Part shown: positions 25,479-32,759 of the stretch, piece by piece
Position numbering within the stretch: position 1 is the first letter of the stretch
Layout of the letters: each line of letters begins with the position of its first letter
Assembly: GCA_963772225.1 (NCBI GenBank)
Contig: CAVYWD010000009.1
Span: 186,001 to 250,000, forward strand
Direction: 5' to 3'
DNA from: CAVYWD01 sp963772225
GTDB taxonomy: Bacteria > Myxococcota > Myxococcia > Myxococcales > UBA5297
Length of the DNA: 64,000 nt
Program-made: the position numbers and the translations under genes
Notes under the pieces: generated by a model
Database searches by the model: none
What the model was told of the DNA's origin: nothing
The model's input: only the letters and a program-made list of their open reading frames with translations

Positions 25479-26441
25479 CTAACCACCCGGTCGACGATGG
25501 CAAGGTTCGCCCGGGGCCGGCGGCACGGCCCGCGGCTCCGCTCGGAGCGCGGGGGCCCGGGCGCGCGGGTGCGCGCGGTCGTAGACAGCCTGGAGCCGGT
25601 CCCAACTCACGTCGGTGTAGCGCTGGGTCGTCGAGAGGCTCGCGTGCCCCAGAAGCTCCTGGATGACCCTCAAGTCCGCGCCGCCGTCGAGCAGGTGAGT
25701 GGCGAAGGAGTGGCGGAGCGCGTGGGGGTGGACGTGGCGCTTCAGGGCGCAAGCGAGGACGTGCTTGTCGATGAGGCGCGCCACGCTGCGGGGGCCGAGC
25801 CGCCCGCCCAGCCGATTGAGAAAGAGGGCGTCCTCGCCCGGAATCGGCGAGAGGTCTGCTCTCCTCGAAAGCCAGGCCTCGAGCGCCGCGCGCGCCTTGC
25901 GCCCCAGCGGGACGGTCCGCTCCTTGCGCCCTTTGCCCATCACCCGGACGACGTTTTCCTGGCGGTCCCAGTCGCCGGCGGACAGACCGCACAGCTCGCT
26001 GACGCGCACGCCCCCGCCGTAGAGCACCTCGAGCACCGCCCGGTCCCTGAGCCCCAGGGCGTCGGACGCGCTGGGGGCGTCGAGAAGCGCGAGCAAGTCG
26101 TCGACGGGCACGACCTTGGGCAGCGCCTTGGGCTTCTTGGGCGACATGACCAGCCGGCCCGGGTTCTGAGCCACCTTCCGGCGCTTGTAGAGAAACCCAT
26201 ACAGCGCGCGAATGGAGGCGAGCTTCCGGGCGCGGGTCGTGGCCCTCGTCTGGGCGTGCATGGCCGCGAGGAAGCCGCGCACGGCGAGGTGGTCGGCGCT
26301 CTCCAGCGAGAGCCCTCGCCCCTCGAGGTAGTCGCAGAATTGGCCGAGATCGCCGAGGTAGGCCTTGAGGGTGTGCGGCGACGCATCCCGCGTGGCCCGC
26401 AGGTATTCGGCGAATTGCTCGATGAGCGCGGGCCGGTTCAC
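25479..26441 (-). CDS. xerC: Tyrosine recombinase XerC
   Basis: 320 aa from GTG 26441 (an upstream TTG at 26477 is in frame). The N-terminal SAM-like DNA-binding part (LIEQFAEYLRATRDASPHTL, LGDLGQFCDYLEGRGL) is followed by the catalytic domain with all residues: R in GGGVRVSELCGL, K in GKGRKERTVPL, H-x-x-R in HPHALRHSFATHLL, H in ELLGHASLSTTQRYT and the Tyr nucleophile there. It resolves chromosome dimers at dif with XerD. An extra Pro/Arg-rich tail of about 30 residues follows the Tyr. First gene of the operon with hslVU. Confidence 0.93.
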   Translation of the reverse strand: MNRPALIEQFAEYLRATRDASPHTLKAYLGDLGQFCDYLEGRGLSLESADHLAVRGFLAAMHAQTRATTRARKLASIRALYGFLYKRRKVAQNPGRLVMSPKKPKALPKVVPVDDLLALLDAPSASDALGLRDRAVLEVLYGGGVRVSELCGLSAGDWDRQENVVRVMGKGRKERTVPLGRKARAALEAWLSRRADLSPIPGEDALFLNRLGGRLGPRSVARLIDKHVLACALKRHVHPHALRHSFATHLLDGGADLRVIQELLGHASLSTTQRYTDVSWDRLQAVYDRAHPRARAPALRAEPRAVPPAPGEPCHRRPGG

Positions 26442-26677
26442 TGCCGTGAATGCTAGCGTCCAACAGCCGCTAGGCAAGTTCGCTCGCCTGCTCTTCGGGC
26501 AACTCTCGCGCCAGGCCGAACCTGAAAGGAAATTGCATGGGCTTCAAGAGACCTGAATCGAAGGCTCTCGCTCAGGCATCGCGCCTCCTTCAAGCGCGCG
26601 GACAGCGCACACCGGCATAAAGCTTGCTAACATCGGCCGCGCCCGCCGTCGGGCGCTCGCGATTGGGGTGACCTTTC

Positions 26678-28021
26678 ATGCCATGCCTACCAGGCGCCCT
26701 GCTCGCAGACGCCACGTGGTACGGGACCCTCGCGGCCGCGCGCGATTTGGGCTCGCGAGGGGTTCCGGTGACCCTGGCCAGCGACGCGCTGATGGCGCCC
26801 GCGCGCTGGTCCAGGCACGTCGCGAGGACGGTCCGCTGCCCCAGCCTTCGAGAGCCGGAGAAGTTCCGGGAATGGCTGCTCGACTTCGGCCGGCAGAACC
26901 CCGGCCACGTGCTCTACCCGACGAGCGACGAGCTCGCGTGGATGATCGCCCGACACCGCGAGGAGCTCTCTCGAGACTTCCGCCTCTATTCGCCGAGCCC
27001 CGAGTGCCTGGTCTCACTCCTGGACAAGGCCCAGCTCGCCTCCGGGGCCGCTGCCGCCGGCTTGGACTCCCCGGAGATTTGCTGCCCGTCGAACGACGAC
27101 GAGGCCCTTCGCGACGCGGCGGAGCTGGGCTACCCGCTCTACATCAAGCCGCGCACGCAGGTCTCGCTCGCCGACTGGACCGATTCCCGGAAAGGCGCTC
27201 GGGTGGAGCGCCCGGAGGACTTCCTGGGCCTGTGGCGCACCGGCTGTGAGCGGCTGCGCTACCCTGCGGGATCCGTCGGGGCTCTCGTCGGCGCTTTGCG
27301 ACCCGCGCTTCAGGAGTACTACCCGACTTCCGAGCGCATCTTCACGGTCGACGGGTTCATCGACGACTCGGGGAGCCTCTACGCCACTCTCAGTTGCGTG
27401 AAGCTCCTGCAGCGGCCCCGCGGGTCCGGCGCGGGCATTCTCTTCGAGGAAGCCCCTTCGGATCCGGTGGTGGAGCAAGGCCTTCAGCGCCTCTTCCTGA
27501 GCACCGGCTATCGAGGGGTCTTCGACGCCGAATTCCTGGAGGACGGAGAGCGCAAGCTGCTCATCGACGTCAACCCGCGCTTCTACAACCACATGGCCTT
27601 CGAGGTCGACCGCGGCCTGCCGCTGCCGTGGCTCGCCTACCTGGCGGCCCTCGGCGACGGCGACGGGCTCAAGGCCGCGGTCGCCGACGCGCGCGCGGCG
27701 CGCCCCAGAAGGCGCTCTTATGTCCACCGCGTGCCGGCCGCCCTGATGCTCGGCCTCCAGACGCTCCTGGGGACCATGGCGTCCGAAGAGCGCCGGCACT
27801 GGCGGCGCTGGCTCACGGTCGGAGCGAGCAACTTGACCGACCCGGCCTGGGCACCCGGGGACGCGAGGCCCGCCGCAGCGGAGGTCTTCCTGGAGCTCAC
27901 CGCGTTCCTGCGGCACCCGCGCTCCTACCTGCGCCACCTCGCGAAGCGGCCCGAGCCTGGTGGGGCGCGGGGAGGCGCGAGGCCCGCCAAGCGGAATCCG
28001 CGCAAGGCGGCGACGGGCTGA
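26678..28021 (+). CDS. ATP-grasp domain protein, orphan ligase
   Basis: 447 aa. The N-terminal pre-ATP-grasp part (LADATWYGTLAAARDLGSRG, VTLASD) is Rossmann-like. The ATP-grasp core has YPTSDELAWMIARH, LLDKAQLASGAAAAGLDSPE, GYPLYIKPRTQV (ATP-binding Lys), FTVDGFIDDSGS and KLLIDVNPRFYNHM (metal-binding E/D-x-N). This resembles D-aspartate ligase or carbamoyl-phosphate-synthase-like stand-alone enzymes that join a carboxylate to an amine via acyl phosphate. The C-terminal 120 residues are Arg/Ala-rich. No pathway gene adjoins, so substrate and product are unknown. Translation probably starts at ATG 26678, about 200 bp after xerC's divergent start. Confidence 0.75.
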   Translation: MPCLPGALLADATWYGTLAAARDLGSRGVPVTLASDALMAPARWSRHVARTVRCPSLREPEKFREWLLDFGRQNPGHVLYPTSDELAWMIARHREELSRDFRLYSPSPECLVSLLDKAQLASGAAAAGLDSPEICCPSNDDEALRDAAELGYPLYIKPRTQVSLADWTDSRKGARVERPEDFLGLWRTGCERLRYPAGSVGALVGALRPALQEYYPTSERIFTVDGFIDDSGSLYATLSCVKLLQRPRGSGAGILFEEAPSDPVVEQGLQRLFLSTGYRGVFDAEFLEDGERKLLIDVNPRFYNHMAFEVDRGLPLPWLAYLAALGDGDGLKAAVADARAARPRRRSYVHRVPAALMLGLQTLLGTMASEERRHWRRWLTVGASNLTDPAWAPGDARPAAAEVFLELTAFLRHPRSYLRHLAKRPEPGGARGGARPAKRNPRKAATG

Positions 28022-28053
28022 CGGGCGCGCTGGCTCGCTGCTCCTTCAGCCGG

Positions 28054-29688
28054 TCACTTCACCTCGGCCAGGAAGACACCCTCGCGCTTGCGCTCGCCGA
28101 CGACGTAGGCGATGCGCGTCCCCTCCGCGTTCGCGAAGACCGCGCCCGGCAGGACGTACTGGTCGACCCCCCGGGTCACCTTCCGGGTCTTCAAGTCCAA
28201 GAGGCCCAGGTCGGCCGCCTGGTGAGTGTCGAAGCGCGGGAAGGTCAGCAGGACGCGCTCGCCGCCGGGCGCCGGCGTGAAGCCGAGCACGCCCTCGGCC
28301 AGGCGCACCGCCTTCTGTGCCGGGTCGGTCGTGCTCACCGACATTAGGTCGCAGCGGCGCCCTTCGTCGGTGCAGCGCGAGCGGTACCAGAGCTCCCGGT
28401 CGCCGGGCGCGAACTGATAGCTGTACACCCACTTCTCGATCTCGCGCGGCGGCTCCTCCGAGTCGAGCGAGAGAAGCCAGAGCGCGATGTCGTCCTTGGC
28501 CACTTTGAGGTAGGCGAGGAACTTCACGCCCGCGCTGAAGGACATGTTGACGAAGCTCTTGGCCGCTCCGTCCAGCTTGAGCCGGACCTTGCCGCTCGGC
28601 ACGGCGATGACCTTGAAGGTCGCCCAGGCCCGGCCGGACTTGTCCTCGTGGCTCTCGCGCAGAGCCACCCACTTCGAGTCCGGCGCCCAGCGGTAGTTGG
28701 CGACGTCGGTGCCCAGCTTCGACACCGGCCCGCCGGCGGCCGAGACCCGCTCGAGGTCCCCAAAGACCCGGTTCGGCGCGGTCCCGTCGACGAACACCAG
28801 CGACTGGCCGTCCGGCGAGAAGGTGAACATCGAGACGCCGCTCGCCCCCACCTGCAAAGGCGGCTTCCCGACCGCGCCCAAGAAGAGCGAGTACGGCCCC
28901 GAGAAGGCATTGGCGCGCGAGGTGAAAGCGAGCTTCTCGCCGTCGGCCGAGAAGGCATAGTCGCCCACGTTCTCCGCGAGCTTCCGGCCTTGAGGCGCCG
29001 TCGGCGGCTCGAAGAGAAGGAGCTCGCCGCTCTCGGTGGCGTGCCTTCGGACGAGCAACCTGCGGCCGTCGCGAGAAAACTCGAACGTCACCGCCGGAGA
29101 GGCGACCGGGTGGTCGCTCCCGTCGGCGAGCGACCAGAGGTGAACGGCCTCCCCTGCCACATAGCCGAGGTACGCGCCGTCCGGGGAGAACTTGACGAAG
29201 GTGACGCCCTCCGCCAGGAGGCGCGGCTGGCCGCCCGGAGCCACTGGCGCCAGGTAGAGCGACCCGCTCTGTCGCGAGAAATGGTAGCCCGCGGTGTAGG
29301 CGACGAATCGGCCGTCCGGGGAAAAACCAAAGCTGTCGCCGAGCGTCGTGACGCCCCCGCCCAGCGGCCGCGGCTCGCCGCCTTGAGCGCTCACCGCGGT
29401 GAGCACGCCCTGGAGCACGTCCTCCGGGACGCCCTTCTCCTGCGGCGGATGAACGTCCGCCAGGAAGAAGAGCGTCGAACCGTCCGGCGCGAGCGACAGG
29501 CCCCGGGCCGCAGTCTGCACGAGCGGCCGCCCCATGCCCTTCGGCTTGGGCGCCGCGCGCCTCTGGCATGCGGGGAGCGCGCCGGCGGCGAGCGCCGCGG
29601 CCAGGGCGAGCGCCAGAGCCCGGCCCGCGGGCCTCCGACGAGAGGGGCACAGAAGCGCGGGCTCGCGGTCGAAGCGGGGTGGGCTCAT
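28054..29688 (-). CDS. WD40/TolB-like beta-propeller lipoprotein
   Basis: 544 aa from ATG 29688, which overlaps the trmFO stop (ATGA). Signal peptide with lipobox LPAC (Cys about 36). The rest is built of repeated propeller blades carrying F-S-P-D-G or S-A-D-G turns: LSLAPDGSTLFFL, FGFSPDGRFVAYTAG, VKFSPDGAYLGYVAG, FEFSRDGRRLLV, YAFSADGEKLAFTS, FTFSPDGQSLVF. Such propellers usually mediate protein or glycan contacts at the envelope. Coupling to a tRNA-modification gene is probably only an operon convenience. Confidence 0.85.
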   Translation of the reverse strand: MSPPRFDREPALLCPSRRRPAGRALALALAAALAAGALPACQRRAAPKPKGMGRPLVQTAARGLSLAPDGSTLFFLADVHPPQEKGVPEDVLQGVLTAVSAQGGEPRPLGGGVTTLGDSFGFSPDGRFVAYTAGYHFSRQSGSLYLAPVAPGGQPRLLAEGVTFVKFSPDGAYLGYVAGEAVHLWSLADGSDHPVASPAVTFEFSRDGRRLLVRRHATESGELLLFEPPTAPQGRKLAENVGDYAFSADGEKLAFTSRANAFSGPYSLFLGAVGKPPLQVGASGVSMFTFSPDGQSLVFVDGTAPNRVFGDLERVSAAGGPVSKLGTDVANYRWAPDSKWVALRESHEDKSGRAWATFKVIAVPSGKVRLKLDGAAKSFVNMSFSAGVKFLAYLKVAKDDIALWLLSLDSEEPPREIEKWVYSYQFAPGDRELWYRSRCTDEGRRCDLMSVSTTDPAQKAVRLAEGVLGFTPAPGGERVLLTFPRFDTHQAADLGLLDLKTRKVTRGVDQYVLPGAVFANAEGTRIAYVVGERKREGVFLAEVK

Positions 29689-31058
29689 GGCGTCTCTTCT
29701 CGCGCTCCTGCGGCGGTGGGGGCGGGAGGGGCGCGCAGCGCGAGCCCGCAGCCCGCGGCCCAGGCGCCGAGCGACGCGCGAGCGCGCGCCACCAGGTGTG
29801 CGCGCCGCTCGTTCTTCTTCACCTTCTCGCCGGGCGGCGGGAAGAGGGCAAAGGTGACGTTCGAGGGCTGGTACGGATGGCCCGGCGGGTGAGCGCCGCC
29901 GATGACGTGGCCGTAGAGCGCGCCGAGCGCCGTTTCTGCCGGGGGCCCGACGAACGGCTGGCCCGCGGCGCGCGCCGCGGCGCTCAGGCCCACCGTGAAG
30001 CCGCTCGCGGCCGACTCGACATAGCCCTCCACGCCGGTGATCTGCCCGGCGAAGAACAGGTCGGGCCGGGACTTGATCGACAGGTCCGGCGCGAGGAGGC
30101 GCGGGCTCTCGAGAAACGTGTTGCGGTGCACCTGGCCGAGCCGCAGGAACTCGGCGTTCGCCAAGCCGGGGAGCATCCGGAAGATGCGCCGCTGCTCGGG
30201 CCACGTGAGGCGGGTCTGGAAGCCGACCAGGTTGAAGCTCTGCTGGGCGGCGTCCTCGGCCCGCAGCTGCACCACGGCGTAGGGCCTGCGCCCGGTGCGC
30301 GGGTCGGTGAGGCCCACCGGCTTCATGGGCCCGAACGCCAGGCACTCCCGGCCGCGCTCGGCCATGACCTCGATGGGCAGGCAGCCCTCGAAGTAGCGGG
30401 GCTCCTCGAAGGCGCGCGCCTGCACCTTCTCGCCGGCGAGGAGCGCCGCGACGAACCCCTCGTACTCGGCCCGGTCGAGCGGGAGGTTCAGATAATCGCT
30501 GCCGCCGCCCTTCCCGTAGCGCGACGCGAAGAAGGCGATGCTCCGGTCGACGGAGTCGGCGGCGACAATGGGGGCGATGGCGTCGTAGAAGGCCAGGCGC
30601 TCGCCCGCGAGCGCGGCGATGGGCGCCGCCAGGGCATCGGAGGTCAAAGGCCCCGTGGCCACGATGGAAAGCCCCTCGGGCAAGGCGTCGGCCTCCCGGC
30701 GCTCGAGCGTGATGTTCGGGTGCCCTTCGAGCGCCGCGCCCACCTTGGCGCTGAACCGCTGGCGGTCCACCGCCAGCGCGTCGCCGGCGGGCACGCGGGT
30801 CGCGTCGGCGCAGGCCAGGATGAGCGAGCCCATGCGCCGGAGCTCCTCGTGCAGCAAGCCCACCGCGTTCTCGGGATTGTCGGAGCGCAGCGAGTTGGAG
30901 CAGACCAGCTCCGCAGGCCCGTCCAGGCCGTGAGCGGGCGAGCGCCGTGCGGGCTTCATTTCGACCAGCCGGACGGCGATGCCCCGCTCGGCCAATTGCC
31001 AGGCGGCCTCGCTGCCGGCCAGGCCCGCTCCGATGACCGTCACGCAGGCTTGTCGCAT
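29685..31058 (-). CDS. trmFO: Folate/FAD-dependent tRNA (uracil-54-C5)-methyltransferase TrmFO
   Basis: 457 aa from ATG 31058. FAD-binding GAGLAGSEAAWQLAERG near the start, then LVEMKPARRSPAH, ELVCSNSLRSDNPENAVGLL (conserved Cys), FFASRYGKGGGSDYLN, FEGCLPIEVMAERG with the second conserved Cys, and a C-terminal flavin loop LFFAGQITGVEGYVESAASG. It makes ribothymidine at tRNA position 54 using methylene-tetrahydrofolate. The tail beyond about 430 is unusually Ala-rich. Confidence 0.96.
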   Translation of the reverse strand: MRQACVTVIGAGLAGSEAAWQLAERGIAVRLVEMKPARRSPAHGLDGPAELVCSNSLRSDNPENAVGLLHEELRRMGSLILACADATRVPAGDALAVDRQRFSAKVGAALEGHPNITLERREADALPEGLSIVATGPLTSDALAAPIAALAGERLAFYDAIAPIVAADSVDRSIAFFASRYGKGGGSDYLNLPLDRAEYEGFVAALLAGEKVQARAFEEPRYFEGCLPIEVMAERGRECLAFGPMKPVGLTDPRTGRRPYAVVQLRAEDAAQQSFNLVGFQTRLTWPEQRRIFRMLPGLANAEFLRLGQVHRNTFLESPRLLAPDLSIKSRPDLFFAGQITGVEGYVESAASGFTVGLSAAARAAGQPFVGPPAETALGALYGHVIGGAHPPGHPYQPSNVTFALFPPPGEKVKKNERRAHLVARARASLGAWAAGCGLALRAPPAPTAAGAREETP

Positions 31059-31481
31059 GGTTCTCTTATGCTCGAAAGGGCCGCGGACTGTAGCACCGCG
31101 CTCTGCCCTGAGACAACGCGCGCCGGCCACAGGTTTCAAAGGCCTTGGGGTCCCGCCCGTCCCGGCCCGCCCGCCGGCTGGCGCGCCGGGACGGCGTTGT
31201 GATAATTGGCGTTCGCGACCTCTGGTCGCAGGCCCGTGAGAAGGCCGCTTCGCGGCGCTTCCATCCTTAGGGTTCGCGACCTCCAGTCGCAGTCCCGTTG
31301 GGTGGCCGCTTCGCGGCGCTCCATCCTCGGGTTCGCGACCTCCAGTCGCAGTCCCGTTGGGTGGCCGCTTCGCGGCGCTTCCATCCTCGGGTTCGCGACC
31401 TGCAGTCGCAGTCCCGTTGGGTGGCCGCTTCGCGGCGCTTCCATCCTCGGGTTCTCGTGAGCCGCCGCTCGGGAGCGCCCC
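31059..31481. other. Divergent intergenic region holding a tandem repeat
   Basis: 423 bp between trmFO (-) and the DUF47 gene (+). About 150 bp next to trmFO show no gene; the remainder is the four-unit repeat. I see no convincing promoter hexamers. Confidence 0.6.
31211..31450. repeat. Four tandem copies of a ~60-bp unit with two small hairpins each
   Basis: Units begin at 31211 (61 bp, most diverged), 31272 (59 bp), 31331 (60 bp) and 31391 (60 bp), each starting GTTCGCGACCT. Units 2-4 are nearly identical. Each has GCGAC-N5-GTCGC and GCCGC-TTC-GCGGC palindromes. Lengths 59/61 break any common reading frame, arguing for a DNA or RNA role rather than a coding repeat. Confidence 0.9.
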
Positions 31482-32105
31482 ATGCTGCGCATCATGCCCC
31501 GCCAAAAGGTCTACTTCGATTGCTTCGAGCACTGCGCCCGCTCGGGAGTAGCCGCCGCCGCGGCCCTCGCCGACATGCTCCGACACCCAGAGGGCTTCCC
31601 AGACTTCGTGACCCGGATCGAGGAGCTGGAGCGCGAGGGAGACCAGGCCACCGCCGCGGTCGTCGACACCCTCGAGAAGAACATGGCCACGCCGTTCTCT
31701 CGGTCGTCCATCCGGGCGCTCATCGAGGCGCTCGACGACGTGCTGGACGCCATCGACACGGTGGCGCACAAGCTCGTGATGTACCGAGCCACTAAACCGC
31801 GCCCCGAGGCGCTCCAGCTCGCCGACCTCCTCGCAGAGCAGGCGCCGGCCATGGAGCGCGCGGTGGTCGCCCTCAGCGCCAGCCGCACCGCCGAGCCCGT
31901 CCTCGCCCATTGCCGCGACGTGCACAAGCTGGAGACCGACGCCGACAAGGTCCTGCGCCGGGGTATCGGCGCGCTGTTCGACGAGCTCAAGGACCCCATC
32001 GAGCTCATCAAGTGGAAAGAGATCTTCGAGATCCTCGAGCACGCCACCGACAAGTGCGAGGACGCGGTCCGCATCATCGAGGAAGTCATCCGCAAGCACG
32101 CCTGA
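31482..32105 (+). CDS. DUF47 (PhoU-like) protein
   Basis: 207 aa, the usual DUF47 length. It is all-helical: VYFDCFEHCARSGVAAAAAL, VTRIEELEREGDQATAAVVD, ALIEALDDVLDAIDTVAHKL, HKLETDADKVLRRGIGALFD, IKWKEIFEILEHATDKCEDA. The E/D-x3-D pattern (EREGD, ETDAD) forms the metal clusters seen in PhoU-like proteins. Family members normally sit beside a Pit phosphate transporter and tune it, but none is adjacent here. GGGAG lies 6 nt before the ATG; ATG 31494 is an alternative start. Confidence 0.85.
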   Translation: MLRIMPRQKVYFDCFEHCARSGVAAAAALADMLRHPEGFPDFVTRIEELEREGDQATAAVVDTLEKNMATPFSRSSIRALIEALDDVLDAIDTVAHKLVMYRATKPRPEALQLADLLAEQAPAMERAVVALSASRTAEPVLAHCRDVHKLETDADKVLRRGIGALFDELKDPIELIKWKEIFEILEHATDKCEDAVRIIEEVIRKHA

Positions 32106-32271
32106 GCGCTCGGCGCACCAGCCTTGGCCGGGCCGGCAAGCTCGCCTCTCGCCCCCCTGCCCGACCCTTGTCGCGACCGCGCCTCGCGCGCATACCTGTC
32201 GTGGCCGTCGGCCCTTCGCGTCCGCCTTTGAGCGCGGGCGCCCTCGGAGCGCCGGGCGGAAGGAGGCTCGC

Positions 32272-32649
32272 ATGTGGATGCAAGAGCACAACCAGCTCCG
32301 CGAGCGGCTGCAGAAGCGGCGCCGGGAGATCGCCAGCTCGCGCGCAGCCTCGGAGCGCGGCGCCCTCGAGGTGCGCGAGGGACGCACGGACCCGGAGTAC
32401 GAGGAGTCGGCCCAGGCCGACCACGTCGAGTACACGCTCAACCGGCTCTCGGATGCCCAGGAGAGGGAGCTGGAGCAGATCGACGCCGCTCTGGCGCGCG
32501 TCGACGCCGGCACCTACGGCCTCTGCGTCGAGTGCGAGCAGCCCATCTCCTCGGACCGCTTGGAGGCCCTGCCCTACGCGCTGCGCTGCGCCGAGTGCGC
32601 CGCGCGGGAGGAGTCCCGGTCGGCCCCTCGCCCGCCGGCCTCGCTGTAG
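32272..32649 (+). CDS. DksA/TraR-type zinc-finger protein
   Basis: 125 aa. An N-terminal coiled coil (HNQLRERLQKRRREIASSRA, LSDAQERELEQIDAALARVD) is followed by AGTYGLCVECEQPIS and ALRCAECAAREE, the four-Cys zinc finger (C-x2-C ... C-x2-C). The coiled-coil tip lacks an obvious DxxDxA pair and instead reads DPEYEESAQADH. It may bind the RNA polymerase secondary channel, as DksA does. GGAAGGAGG gives a strong ribosome-binding site. Confidence 0.85.
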   Translation: MWMQEHNQLRERLQKRRREIASSRAASERGALEVREGRTDPEYEESAQADHVEYTLNRLSDAQERELEQIDAALARVDAGTYGLCVECEQPISSDRLEALPYALRCAECAAREESRSAPRPPASL

Positions 32650-32759
32650 ATTCGCCCTCGCGGTCCGGCGCCTCTGAAGCGACCTGCATCGCCGAACGGG
32701 CGCCTCCCGGGTGAAGGCCAAGGCTCGCGTCGGCGGCCTCGAGGGCGGAAGGTCGGGCC

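Noticed and set aside
23340..26456. Plus-strand frame of over 1,000 codons opposite hslU, hslV and xerC
   Set aside because: Those three genes are unmistakable on the other strand; the frame is a composition shadow.
31211..31450. CRISPR array
   Set aside because: Whole 60-bp units repeat with no variable spacers and no cas genes nearby.
31136..31495. Minus-strand frame reading repeated 20-residue units through the tandem repeat
   Set aside because: Units of 59 and 61 bp change frame inside the repeat, the product lacks any natural composition, and plus-strand frames are equally open.
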